DNA of 64,000 bases from Pseudorhizobium endolithicum (lineage in GTDB: Bacteria > Pseudomonadota > Alphaproteobacteria > Rhizobiales > Rhizobiaceae): contig NZ_CABFWF030000010.1 in assembly GCF_902153245.2 (NCBI RefSeq), positions 264,560-328,559 on the forward strand, in the 5' to 3' direction. Each line of letters starts with the position of its first letter. Position 1 is the stretch's first letter. Of this stretch, positions 48,521 to 57,605 are shown in pieces. A program made the position numbers and the translations under genes. The notes under the pieces are model-generated. The model did no database searches. It was not told the DNA's origin and worked only from the letters and a program-made list of their open reading frames with translations.

Positions 48521-49435
48521 ATGCTGAAATTCGTTCGAAAACGCGCCATCGCCAGCCTCATCTCGCTGGCAGGGCTGATCGTCATGGTCTTCTTCCTTTC
48601 ACGACTGACCGGCGACCCGGCCGCCCTGTTCCTTCCTGTCGAAGCTTCCGCAGAAATGAAGGACCAGTTCCGCGAACTGCATGGCCTGAACGATCCGCTG
48701 CTGGTGCAGTTCGGCCGCTATGTCGGCGATGTCCTGACGGGTGATCTCGGCGAGTCCTTGCGCAAGGCGCGCCCAGCCCTCGATGTTGTGCTCGAAGCTT
48801 TCGTCTGGACGCTCTGGCTCGCCGTCATCACGATGAGCCTGGTGGCGGGTGCCGCTGTCCTCGTCGGTTCGCTCGCCGCCTTTCGCGCCGGCGGCTTCTT
48901 CGACCGCCTTTCCTCCATCATTTCGCTGGTTGGTGCTTCCGTTCCCGATTTCTGGGTCGCTATCGTTGCGATCGTCGTCTTCTCAGTGAACCTTGCGTGG
49001 CTACCGACGTCCGGCACCGGCTCGCTATCGCACTGGATCCTGCCCATCTCGGTACTGTTCATCCGCCCGTTCGGGATCATCGTCCAAGTGGTGCGCGGGT
49101 CGATGATCAGCGCTCTTTCTTCCGCCTATGTAAAGACCGCGCGAGCAAAGGGCGTCAAATCCCGCTCAATCATATTCATCCATGCGCTTCGCAACGCCAT
49201 GCTGCCGGTCATCACCGTGATCGGGGACCAGGCGGCGAGTCTGCTCAACGGTGCCGTCATCGTCGAGACGATTTTCGGTTTCCCCGGGGTTGGCAAGCTG
49301 ATGATCGATTCCATCCTGCAGCGCGATTTCAACGTGGTGCTGGCCGCGATCCTCGTCACGGCGCTTGCGATCTTCCTCATGAATCTTCTGATCGACCTTG
49401 CCTATGCACTGCTCGATCCGCGCATCCGGCATTGA
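48521..49435 (+). CDS. ABC transporter permease (DppB-like)
   Basis: The 304-aa protein is the first inner-membrane subunit of a peptide/nickel-type importer. It has the DppB N-terminus (MLKFVRKRAIASLISLAGLI, HGLNDPLLVQFGRYVGDVLTG) and a BPD_transp_1 core with the EAA loop VKTARAKGVKSRSIIFIHAL. The ATG at 48521 fits the family start. The second permease begins 10 bp after its stop. Confidence 0.92.
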   Translation: MLKFVRKRAIASLISLAGLIVMVFFLSRLTGDPAALFLPVEASAEMKDQFRELHGLNDPLLVQFGRYVGDVLTGDLGESLRKARPALDVVLEAFVWTLWLAVITMSLVAGAAVLVGSLAAFRAGGFFDRLSSIISLVGASVPDFWVAIVAIVVFSVNLAWLPTSGTGSLSHWILPISVLFIRPFGIIVQVVRGSMISALSSAYVKTARAKGVKSRSIIFIHALRNAMLPVITVIGDQAASLLNGAVIVETIFGFPGVGKLMIDSILQRDFNVVLAAILVTALAIFLMNLLIDLAYALLDPRIRH

Positions 49436-49445
49436 GGAAGCGGCA

Positions 49446-50369
49446 ATGACCCTGCAAAGTCCCGAAACGCACCTCGCCGACGAGCCAAACTTCGCGACAC
49501 GCATGTTCCGCATGCTGCTGGCTGACAAGTTCGCGCTTTGCGCGGCGGTCTTTCTTGTCCTCATCCTGATCCTCGCGATCGTCGGTCCCAACTGGCTCGG
49601 AGAGCTTGCGACCAAGCAGAACCTCCGCGGCCGCAACGCGCCCCCCTTCGACTGGGAGCGCGGCTGGGCGTGGTGGATGGGTGCAGATGCGCTCGGCCGG
49701 CCACTGCTCGCCCGCATCATCGTCGCCACGCAGAACACGCTTATGGTCGCGGCCGGTGCAGTGGCGCTTTCGGCCACCGTCGGTACGTTTCTCGGACTTG
49801 TCGCCGGGTTCTCGTCGCCAGGCGTCAATCAGGTGATCATGCGGCTGGCGGACACGATCATGTCCTTTCCCTCGCTTCTGATCGCCGTCATCGTTCTCTA
49901 TATCCTCGGCTCGTCGATCCTCAACCTGATGCTGGTACTGGCGATCACGCGCATCCCAGTCTACCTGCGAACGACACGCGCCGAAGTGCTGGAAATCCGA
50001 GAACGCATGTTCGTGCAGGCGGCCCGCGTCATGGGTGCGTCGAGCAAGCGCATCCTCTTCCGCCATATTCTGCCCGTCGTATTGCCGACGCTGACCACAC
50101 TCGCCACGCTCGATTTCGCGTATGTCATGCTGGCTGAAAGCGCCCTCTCCTTCCTCGGCATCGGCATCCAGCCGCCGGAAATAACTTGGGGCCTGATGAT
50201 CTCGCAGGGCCGGCAGTACCTCACCAACGCATGGTGGCTGTCGTTCTGGCCGGGCCTGGCGATCATCCTCACCACCATGTCGCTCAATCTGCTTTCCAAC
50301 TGGCTGCGCATCGCGCTCGATCCGGTGCAGCGCTGGCGTCTCGAAATGAAAGGTCGCAAAATTGGCTGA
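49446..50369 (+). CDS. ABC transporter permease (DppC-like)
   Basis: The 307-aa protein is the second permease of the importer, with the OppC/DppC N-terminal helix (LLADKFALCAAVFLVLILIL) and the EAA loop VQAARVMGASSKRILFRHIL. It begins at ATG 49446, preceded by GAGGAAGCGGCA. Its stop overlaps the TTG start of the ATPase gene by 8 bp. Confidence 0.92.
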   Translation: MTLQSPETHLADEPNFATRMFRMLLADKFALCAAVFLVLILILAIVGPNWLGELATKQNLRGRNAPPFDWERGWAWWMGADALGRPLLARIIVATQNTLMVAAGAVALSATVGTFLGLVAGFSSPGVNQVIMRLADTIMSFPSLLIAVIVLYILGSSILNLMLVLAITRIPVYLRTTRAEVLEIRERMFVQAARVMGASSKRILFRHILPVVLPTLTTLATLDFAYVMLAESALSFLGIGIQPPEITWGLMISQGRQYLTNAWWLSFWPGLAIILTTMSLNLLSNWLRIALDPVQRWRLEMKGRKIG

Positions 50370-51981
50370 CCATCTCCTTGAAGTCCGCGATCTCTCCGTC
50401 GAGTTCCATACCGTAGCTGGGCCGGTCCAGGCGGTGCGTCGCATTTCCTACTATCTGGACAGAGGCGAGACGCTGGCGATCCTCGGCGAGAGCGGCTCCG
50501 GCAAATCGGTCTCATCCGCGGCGATCATGAACCTCATCGATATGCCTCCCGGGCGCATCAGCTCCGGGCAAATCCTGCTCGACGGCGTCGACCTGCTCAA
50601 GCTCTCGCCGAACGAACGGCGCGCATTCAACGGCCGGCGCATCGCCATGATCTTCCAGGATCCGCTGAGCCATCTGAATCCGGTGTATACAGTCGGCTGG
50701 CAGATCCGCGAGGCACTTACCGCCCATGGGACCGATTCCGTCACCGCGGCGGCGGAAGCGCTGCGATTGCTGAAGCGCGTTGCCATCCCCGAACCGGAAC
50801 GAGCGCTCGACAAGTATCCGCACGAATTCTCCGGCGGGCAGCGTCAGCGCGTGATGATTGCAATGGCGCTGGCATTGCGCCCTGATCTTCTCATCGCCGA
50901 CGAGCCGACGACGGCTCTCGACGTCACCGTACAGGCCGAAGTGCTTGCCCTGCTCAAGGAGTTGCAGACGGAAACCGGCATGGGTGTGCTGATCATCACC
51001 CACGACCTCGGCGTCGTCGCGGAGATCGCCGATCGCGTCGTGGTGATGGAAAAAGGCGCGCTGGTGGAAGCAGGTACGGTACGGGAGGTCTACAAGAACC
51101 CGCAGCATCCCTATACAAGGAAGCTGATCGCCGCCGCCCCCGGCAAAGGCAAGATGCATGAGCCTGCTCCCCGCGCAGAACCCGTCCTATGCGTCCGCGA
51201 CCTGCGTAAGACTTACGGTTCCTTCCAGGCACTGAAGGGCATCTCCTTCGATCTCATGCCTGGCGAAACTCTCGCCGTCGTCGGCGAGAGCGGGTCCGGC
51301 AAATCGACCCTCGCCCGCATCTTGCTGCGCCTCGACGAGCCGGACAGCGGCACGGCCCATTGGAAGGGTCGTGATCTCTTCAGCCTGTCGCCGGCGGAAC
51401 TCTACAAGCTTCGCCGCGACCTCCAAATGGTGTTCCAGGATCCGACACAGTCGCTTAATCCGCGCATGACCGTCTATCAGCTCATTTCCGAGGCCTGGAT
51501 CATTCATCCAGACATCTTGCCAAAGGCAAAATGGCGCGAGCGCGTCGCCGAACTACTGGTCCAGGTGGGCCTGGGCCCGGAGCATATGGGCCGCTACCCT
51601 CACCAGTTCTCCGGTGGCCAGCGCCAACGCATCGCGATCGCCCGGGCGCTGGCGCTTCAGCCGCAGTTGATCATCTGCGACGAGGCGGTTTCGGCGCTCG
51701 ATGTTTCCGTGCAGGCCCAGGTCATCGCGTTGCTCGACAAGCTGCGCAAGGAGATGGGCATCACCTTCATCTTCATCGCCCATGACCTGCCGGTGGTCCG
51801 CGACTTCGCCGACCACGTGATGGTCATGCAAAGCGGCAGTATCGTCGAGTTCGGCACTGTGCGTCAGGTTTTCGAGACGCCGCGGGAAAGCTACACACGA
51901 GCACTTCTTTCCGCGGGTCTCGATCCCGATCCCGACATCCAGGCCGTCAGCCGCGCCTCCCGCCTTCAACGCACCCATTGA
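50362..51981 (+). CDS. ABC transporter fused ATP-binding protein (DppD-DppF-like)
   Basis: The 539-aa protein holds two complete ABC ATPase domains in tandem. Domain 1 (about 1-260) has [16 protein letters not shown] and [11 protein letters not shown]; domain 2 (about 270-530) has [17 protein letters not shown] and [11 protein letters not shown], where Ala replaces the usual Pro-Thr after the Walker B Glu. Each domain also carries oligopeptide-transporter C-terminal features. Translation starts at TTG 50362 within the end of the permease gene, after an AAAGG site. It energises the importer. Confidence 0.92.
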   Translation: MADHLLEVRDLSVEFHTVAGPVQAVRRISYYLDRGETLAILGESGSGKSVSSAAIMNLIDMPPGRISSGQILLDGVDLLKLSPNERRAFNGRRIAMIFQDPLSHLNPVYTVGWQIREALTAHGTDSVTAAAEALRLLKRVAIPEPERALDKYPHEFSGGQRQRVMIAMALALRPDLLIADEPTTALDVTVQAEVLALLKELQTETGMGVLIITHDLGVVAEIADRVVVMEKGALVEAGTVREVYKNPQHPYTRKLIAAAPGKGKMHEPAPRAEPVLCVRDLRKTYGSFQALKGISFDLMPGETLAVVGESGSGKSTLARILLRLDEPDSGTAHWKGRDLFSLSPAELYKLRRDLQMVFQDPTQSLNPRMTVYQLISEAWIIHPDILPKAKWRERVAELLVQVGLGPEHMGRYPHQFSGGQRQRIAIARALALQPQLIICDEAVSALDVSVQAQVIALLDKLRKEMGITFIFIAHDLPVVRDFADHVMVMQSGSIVEFGTVRQVFETPRESYTRALLSAGLDPDPDIQAVSRASRLQRTH

Positions 51982-52006
51982 TGGTTGCCTACCCGAGGAA
52001 TCCTCC

Positions 52007-52888
52007 ATGACACCTCAAGCCTTCGTCGCCCTCGTCACGTGCTTCCATGACGATGAGACCATCAATTATGAGGCAACGCGGGCCCAGGTCCGCCGCCAGG
52101 TCGAGGCCGGCAACAATATCATGTGCGCTGGCACCAACGGCGATTTCACCGCGCTGACGTTCGAGGAGAAAGTGCGACTGACCAAGGAGGTCGTCGACGA
52201 GGTTGGCGGGCGTGTCAAGGTCATCGTGAATGCCGGCATGCCTGCCACCTTCGAGACACTGAAGCTCGCGCGAGAATTCGACCGCATTGGAGTCGACGGC
52301 ATCGCCGTCATTACACCCTTCTTCATCGCTTGCACGCAGGATGGCCTCATCCGCCATTTTTCCACTGTGGCCGATGCTGTAGAGACGCCGGTCTATCTCT
52401 ATGACATTCCCGCACGTACACACAATCATATAGAGCCGGAGACTGCCCGCAGGCTCGCCGGGCACGGCAACATCGCCGGCATCAAGGACTCCGGCGGCGC
52501 CAAGGAGACCTTGGAGGCCTATCTCCAGGTGGCAAGGGACGTTGCCGGTTTTGAAGTTTATTCCGGCCCCGATCATCTCGTTCTCTGGGCTTTGCAGAAT
52601 GGCGCCGCTGGCTGCATCTCCGGCCTTGGAAACACCATGCCACATGTGCTTGCCGATATCCTCAAGGCCTATAGTCGCGGCGACCTCGCAGAGGCAGAAA
52701 AGCAGCAAGCGACCTTTGCCGCCTTTCGGACGGAGCTTTACGCGTTGGGCTTTGCTCCAGCCATGGTCAAGCGTGCACTCTATTTGCAAGACGCCTCCGT
52801 TGGAGCCAGCCGTCAGCCGGCCCTGCTCCCTGATCGGGAGCAGGATCTCCTCATCGGGGAAATATTGAAGCGATACAACCTTTGTTAG
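52007..52888 (+). CDS. Dihydrodipicolinate synthase/N-acetylneuraminate lyase family aldolase
   Basis: The 293-aa class I aldolase has the Schiff-base Lys160 (GIKDSG), the catalytic Tyr132 (YLYDIPAR) and a pyruvate-carboxylate loop GTNGDF at residues 42-47 in place of the usual G-T-T-G-E or G-S-T-G-E. The family joins or splits pyruvate and an aldehyde: DHDPS, sialate lyase, KDG aldolase. The Asn-Asp variant loop is unlike housekeeping DapA. It ends the transport operon (25 bp after the ATPase) and likely cleaves an ulosonic-acid-type intermediate. Confidence 0.85.
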   Translation: MTPQAFVALVTCFHDDETINYEATRAQVRRQVEAGNNIMCAGTNGDFTALTFEEKVRLTKEVVDEVGGRVKVIVNAGMPATFETLKLAREFDRIGVDGIAVITPFFIACTQDGLIRHFSTVADAVETPVYLYDIPARTHNHIEPETARRLAGHGNIAGIKDSGGAKETLEAYLQVARDVAGFEVYSGPDHLVLWALQNGAAGCISGLGNTMPHVLADILKAYSRGDLAEAEKQQATFAAFRTELYALGFAPAMVKRALYLQDASVGASRQPALLPDREQDLLIGEILKRYNLC

Positions 52889-53045
52889 CCACGGGGGCCG
52901 CGTTCGCGCGCACCGCAGGGGAAGGTCTGCATGGCCGGACCGGCACGATGCCTGGCGGAACCGCACGAATGCAGTTCGCTCGTCACATTTGCTTCTGTGC
53001 AGACCTTCATCCACGCCCCTCCGCCGGTGAGCCAAGATCCGCGGG

Positions 53046-54050
53046 GTGGCGGATCTCAACCAGGACCTTGCGGCGCAGCGCGCTGCAGAGTTCGGCCTTT
53101 CCGCCCGGACCGTCAGCGAACTGCTTGCCGATCCCGCAATCGAAATCATCGTCAACCTGACGGTGCCGAAGGCGCATGTGGCGGTTGCCATGCAGGCGCT
53201 CGAGGCCGGCAAGCACACCTATTCGGAAAAGCCGCTGGGCATCGACTTCAAGGAGGGTCTGGCATTGGCGGAGGCGGCCCGTGCCAAGGGGCTGCGCATC
53301 GGTGCAGCGCCGGACACCTTCCTTGGCGGCTCGCACCAGACGGCCCGCGCCATCGTGGATTCCGGCGTGCTCGGTACTCCCGTCGGCGGAACGGCGACCT
53401 TCATGTGCCCCGGCCACGAGCGATGGCACCCCAATCCCGACTTCTACTACGAAGTCGGCGGCGGCCCGATGCTGGACATGGGGCCCTACTACATTACCGA
53501 TCTCGTCAACCTGCTGGGGCCGGTTGCGCAGGTGGCAGGCTTCGCGATCTCGCCGCGCAAGGAACGGCTGATCACCAGCGAGCCGCGCAACGGGGAGCCG
53601 ATTCCGGTCCACGTTCCGACCCACGTCGCGGGTGTCATGGCCTTCCAATGCGGCGCCGTGGTGCAGATCGGCATGAGCTTCGACGTCGCGGGGCACAAGC
53701 ATGTGCCACTGGAACTCTACGGGACGGAGGGAACGCTGATCGTTCCCGATCCGAACCACTTCGGCGGCCAGATCGAGTTCCTCAAGAAGGGTGGCAGCTT
53801 CGAACCGCAGGAAACGACACAGCCCTATGCCGACGCCAACTACCGTTCCATCGGGGTTGCCGATCTTGCCCATGCGCTGCGCTCCGACCGGCCGCACCGC
53901 GCCAATGGCGATCTGGCGCTCCACGTCCTGGAGGTGATGGAGGCCTTCGAGCGCGCGGCGGAAACCGGCACCACTATCAGGATCGAAACAAAGACGGAGC
54001 GGCCGGCACCCCTGTCGGTTTCGCTTCAAGACGGGCGACTGGCCCGTTGA
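53046..54050 (+). pseudogene. Gfo/Idh/MocA family oxidoreductase lacking its NAD-binding N-terminus
   Basis: The 334-aa frame matches the Gfo/Idh/MocA oxidoreductases from the end of the second Rossmann strand onward: ADLNQDLAAQRAAEFGLS, LADPAIEIIVNLTVPKAHVA, SEKPLGIDFKEG and the substrate-domain block DMGPYYITDLVNLLGP. The first 30-40 residues, which form the NAD(P)-binding G-x-G-x-x-G turn, are absent. Upstream the frame continues only to Lys-Ile-Arg-Gly and then a TGA at 53028-53030. The only possible start is GTG 53046. I infer a truncated, non-functional remnant; in related loci it would pair with the ThuA gene 20 bp downstream. Confidence 0.72.
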
Positions 54051-54070
54051 CAGAACAGGAGGACAGAAGA

Positions 54071-54712
54071 ATGCGGGAAGCCTTGATCGTCTGGGGTGGC
54101 TGGAGCGGCCATGAACCGGAACAATGCGCCGAAATCATCCGGGACATGCTGCAGCAGGACGGCTTCAAGGTCTATGTGGAGCGCAGTACCGAAGCCTTTG
54201 CAGATCCCTCGATCCACGATCTTTCGCTGATCGTCCCGATCATGACGATGTCGAAGATCGAGAAGGAAGAGGCGAAGAACCTCGCGGCAGCAATCGAGAA
54301 CGGCGTTGGCCTGGCGGGCTATCACGGTGGTGCGGGCGACGCCTTCCGCGAATGCGTCGAATACCAGTTCATCGTCGGCGGCCAGTGGGTCGCCCATCCG
54401 GGCAACATCATCGATTATACCGTCAACATCACCCGGCCCGACGACCCGCTGATGGAGGGAATCTCCGACTTCCCATACCACTCGGAACAGTACTACTTGC
54501 ATCTCGACCCCTCCAACGAGGTGCTGGCCACCACCACTTTCACCGACGAGCATGCCTGGTGGATCAACGGCGTGGTGATGCCTGTGGTTTGGAAGCGGCA
54601 GTACGGCAAGGGCCGCGTCTTCTACTCGTCCCTTGGCCATGTCGCAGAGGAGTTCAACGTCCCGCAGATGCGCGAGATCTACCGCCGCGGCGCCAACTGG
54701 GCCGCGCGTTGA
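54071..54712 (+). CDS. ThuA-like domain protein (trehalose utilisation family)
   Basis: The 213-aa protein belongs to the ThuA family, which has a glutamine-amidotransferase-like fold. The motifs LIVWGGWSGHEPEQCAEII near the N-terminus, the GLAGYHGGAGDAFR block and HPGNIIDYTVNI are present. ThuA proteins act in oxidative trehalose or related sugar catabolism, usually next to a Gfo/Idh/MocA oxidoreductase. ATG 54071 follows an AGGAGG-type site. A longer open frame extends upstream through the oxidoreductase in another phase and is not a fusion. Confidence 0.83.
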   Translation: MREALIVWGGWSGHEPEQCAEIIRDMLQQDGFKVYVERSTEAFADPSIHDLSLIVPIMTMSKIEKEEAKNLAAAIENGVGLAGYHGGAGDAFRECVEYQFIVGGQWVAHPGNIIDYTVNITRPDDPLMEGISDFPYHSEQYYLHLDPSNEVLATTTFTDEHAWWINGVVMPVVWKRQYGKGRVFYSSLGHVAEEFNVPQMREIYRRGANWAAR

Positions 54713-54714
54713 CC

Positions 54715-54972
54715 ATGGCATTCGGGGCAAGCCGGCCGCTGTTGAACGTCTCCGAGAACGACGGCGGATCAGGTGAGCCTTACTGTGATGCCGGAGGGGG
54801 TAAATGCGGTTTAGTGCTGGCAGGTATCTTGAGCCTGGAGTTAGAAGGCATAAGCTTCGAGATCCACGCGGGAAGCAGTTTCGCCTTCCCCGCAACCAGC
54901 TCGGTGCGCTTCTGGACGATCGGCGATAGCCTGTGTGAAGTGATCTGCGTTGTTGCCCCTGCGACCGTTTGA
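54715..54972 (+). pseudogene. Remnant of an XRE-cupin regulator (C-terminal cupin only)
   Basis: An 85-codon frame beginning at ATG 54715 reads like the last third of HTH-cupin regulators: a short lead, then GLVLAGILSLELEGISFEI, HAGSSFAFPATSSVRFW and GDSLCEVICVVAPATV. In intact cupins the first strand carries His-Glu-Gly-Glu-Glu-Cys-Gly and the later loop Pro-His-Arg; here they read CDAGGGKCG and SVRF, so the metal-type residues are lost. The HTH half is missing. Only 2 bp separate it from the ThuA stop, and it has no good ribosome site. I infer a decayed fragment. Confidence 0.5.
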
Positions 54973-55262
54973 GTTGGCGAAGTTGCAGGCGGCCGATTCG
55001 ACCTGGTCGCAGTAAATGCATTGGTGGCGGTTGAGCGTCCACCACCCACTTTAATCCTTTAACCAGTTGAGATCGGCCAGTGGCAAGGGAGACGCGATGT
55101 CTCCTTCGGTATCTTGCATGGCAAAGGATTGTCGAGTCCGCAATAGGGAGAGTAGGCGCTACATCGCTTGGGCAGGCCGGCGCCTTGGCTTCTACCAGTT
55201 CGGCCAAGCATCGCCGCGGACGCATATTGCCTTGCCGGACAAGATCGGCCAAAACCCGCGCC
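54973..55262. other. Non-coding stretch between the cupin remnant and the ABC-F gene
   Basis: About 290 bp hold no recognisable gene. The first part is less GC-rich than the neighbours. Plus-strand frames reaching into it are shadows of the ABC-F gene, and the minus-strand frame encodes a Cys/His-containing stretch I cannot assign. It probably contains the ABC-F promoter and marks the seam between island and core. Confidence 0.5.
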
Positions 55263-57149
55263 ATGATCACCATCACCGACGTTTCCGCCCGCATTGCCGG
55301 TCGCCTGCTTCTCGACCATGCCAGCGTCAGCCTCCCGGCGGGCGCCAAGGTTGGGCTCGTCGGCCGCAATGGAGCCGGCAAGTCGACGCTGTTTCGCGTC
55401 ATCACCGGCGATCTCGCCGCCGAAACCGGGTCCGTCTCGATCCCGAGGAACGCGCGCATCGGCCAGGTGGCGCAGGAGGCCCCGGGCACGGAGCAGCCGC
55501 TGATCGAGATCGTGCTGGCCGCCGACAAGGAGCGCGCCGCGCTGATGCGTGAGGCGGAGACGGCCACCGATCCCCACCGCATCGCGGAGATCCAGACGCG
55601 GCTCGTCGACATCGACGCGCATTCGGCCGAGGCGCGGGCCGCGAGCATCCTTGCAGGGCTCGGCTTCGACCACGAGGCGCAGGCGCGGCCGGCCTCCTCC
55701 TTCTCCGGCGGCTGGCGGATGCGGGTGGCGCTTGCCGCCGTGCTGTTTTCCCAGCCGGACCTGCTGCTTCTCGACGAGCCAACCAACTATCTCGACCTCG
55801 AAGGGACGATGTGGCTCGAGGATTATGTCCGCCGCTATCCCTACACCGTCATCATCATCAGCCACGACCGCGACCTTCTCAACAATGCGGTGAACGCGAT
55901 CGTCCATCTCGACCAGAAGAAGCTGACCTTCTATCGCGGCGGCTATGACCAGTTCGAGCGGCAGAAGGCGGAGGCAGACGAGTTGCAGATGAAGGCGCGC
56001 GCCAAGAACGAGGCGGCGCGCAAGCACCTGCAGAGCTTCATCGACCGCTTCAAGGCGAAGGCCTCGAAGGCCAAGCAGGCGCAGAGCCGCGTCAAGGCGC
56101 TGGAGCGGATGGGCACGGTCGCCGCGGTGATCGAGGATCATGTCCAGCCGATCACCTTTCCGAAGCCGGAGAAGCAGCCCGCCTCGCCGATCGTCGCCAT
56201 CAGCGGCGGCGCCGTCGGCTACGAGCCGGGTAGACCGATCCTGAAGGGCATCAGTCTGAGAATCGACAACGACGACCGCATCGCCCTGCTCGGCTCGAAC
56301 GGCAACGGCAAGTCCACCTTCGCCAAGCTGATCGCCGGCCGGCTGTCGCTGCAGGCGGGCGAGATGAAGCAGGCGCCGAACCTCTCTGTCGGCTTCTTCG
56401 CGCAACACCAGCTCGACGACCTCATCCCGAACGAAACGCCGGTCGACCATGTCCGGCGGCTGATGCCGCAGGCAGCGGAAGCACAGGTGCGGGCACGCGT
56501 GGCGCAGATGGGGCTGGCGACGGAGAAGATGGCGACCGCGGCCAAGGACCTCTCCGGCGGGGAGAAGGCACGCCTCCTGATGGGGCTTGCCGCCTTCCAT
56601 GCGCCGAACCTCCTCATCCTCGACGAGCCCACCAACCATCTCGACATCGACAGCCGCCGGGCGCTGATCGAGGCGCTCAACGACTACGAGGGCGCCGTCA
56701 TCCTGATCTCCCACGACCGGTATCTGATCGAGGCGACGGTGGACCGGCTGTGGCTGGTGAACGACGGGACGGTGAAGCCGTTCGAAGGCGACATGGAGGA
56801 ATACCGCGACCTGATCGTCGCCGCCGGACGCAAGAAGGAGGAGAGGCCGCAAGGCTCCTCCGACGAACCGGCGAACAAGGCCGAGCAGCGGAAAGCCAAT
56901 GCCGAGAAGCGGGCATCACTCGCGCCGCTCAAGAAAAAGATCAACGAGATCGAATCCTTGACCGCAAAGCTTGAGAGGCTGATTCAGCAGCTTGATGCAG
57001 AACTTGCAGATCCTGCACTGTACGAGAAGGCGCCGGCAAAGGCGGCCGAGAAGGCCAAGCAACGGGGCGAGACCGCGGCGAAGCTGGCAAGCGCCGAAGA
57101 ACAGTGGCTGGAGCTTTCGGCCAAATACGAAGAGGCGATGGCAGGCTGA
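55263..57149 (+). CDS. ABC-F family ATPase (Uup/EttA-like)
   Basis: ABC-F proteins are soluble tandem ATPases that act at the ribosome or in DNA-repair-related processes. The 628-aa protein has two domains without membrane parts: domain 1 with GRNGAGKST, FSGGWRM and LLDEPTNYLDL; the P-site-type linker helix pair (about 235-300, basic and helical, KARAKNEAARKHLQSFIDRF); and domain 2 with GSNGNGKST, LSGGEKAR and LILDEPTNHLDID. A C-terminal basic coiled coil (about 530-620) is Uup-like. ATG 55263 gives the standard start (MITITDVSAR). Confidence 0.9.
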   Translation: MITITDVSARIAGRLLLDHASVSLPAGAKVGLVGRNGAGKSTLFRVITGDLAAETGSVSIPRNARIGQVAQEAPGTEQPLIEIVLAADKERAALMREAETATDPHRIAEIQTRLVDIDAHSAEARAASILAGLGFDHEAQARPASSFSGGWRMRVALAAVLFSQPDLLLLDEPTNYLDLEGTMWLEDYVRRYPYTVIIISHDRDLLNNAVNAIVHLDQKKLTFYRGGYDQFERQKAEADELQMKARAKNEAARKHLQSFIDRFKAKASKAKQAQSRVKALERMGTVAAVIEDHVQPITFPKPEKQPASPIVAISGGAVGYEPGRPILKGISLRIDNDDRIALLGSNGNGKSTFAKLIAGRLSLQAGEMKQAPNLSVGFFAQHQLDDLIPNETPVDHVRRLMPQAAEAQVRARVAQMGLATEKMATAAKDLSGGEKARLLMGLAAFHAPNLLILDEPTNHLDIDSRRALIEALNDYEGAVILISHDRYLIEATVDRLWLVNDGTVKPFEGDMEEYRDLIVAAGRKKEERPQGSSDEPANKAEQRKANAEKRASLAPLKKKINEIESLTAKLERLIQQLDAELADPALYEKAPAKAAEKAKQRGETAAKLASAEEQWLELSAKYEEAMAG

Positions 57150-57153
57150 AGCC

Positions 57154-57603
57154 TCACGCCTTCTTCACCCAGCGGCCTTCCGGGGACTGCTGCCAATAGG
57201 TGAGCGTGTGTCCCTCGCCCTTCAGCCTCTTCCACTGGCTTCGCGCGTTTTCCACCTGTTCGGTGTCGTAACCGTCGAACATGAACACGACGCGCTCGTA
57301 AGGATCGAGCGGCGGCGGCTCGGCTCCGTCCACGACGAAGCGGACGGTGGCCTCGTTGACATTGCCCGGGCCGGCGGTGAGCAATACGGGCTGCAGGCCG
57401 ATATGCTCGCCCGCATCGGTGCCATGTGGCAGGAAGCTGTCCTCACGATAGGTCCAGAGATGGGCGTCGAGGCTGTCGCGGCGCGCTTCCTCATTCGTCT
57501 GCACCACCACCCGCCAGCCGCGCTCGACGCTTTTCTCCAGAAGCGCCGGCAGCGCATCCTCCAGCTTCGATTCCGTCAGGTGGTAGAACAGCACTTCGGT
57601 CAT
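57154..57603 (-). CDS. holC: DNA polymerase III chi subunit
   Basis: HolC links the clamp loader to SSB in the replisome. The 149-aa protein has the family N-terminus MTEVLFYHLTESKLEDALPA, the RGWRVVVQTNEEARRDSLDA block and LWTYREDSFLPHG, and ends RWVKKA. ATG 57603 lies 2 bp after the pepA stop, so it is co-transcribed with pepA, a usual rhizobial arrangement. It is convergent with the ABC-F gene (4-bp gap). Confidence 0.92.
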   Translation of the reverse strand: MTEVLFYHLTESKLEDALPALLEKSVERGWRVVVQTNEEARRDSLDAHLWTYREDSFLPHGTDAGEHIGLQPVLLTAGPGNVNEATVRFVVDGAEPPPLDPYERVVFMFDGYDTEQVENARSQWKRLKGEGHTLTYWQQSPEGRWVKKA

Positions 57604-57605
57604 TG

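Noticed and set aside
52931..54070. Apparent N-terminal extension of ThuA through the oxidoreductase region
   Set aside because: It is out of phase with the clear Gfo/Idh/MocA homology; ThuA has its own start and ribosome site at 54071.
55059..56852. 597-aa frame opposite the ABC-F gene
   Set aside because: Shadow of a highly conserved tandem ATPase.
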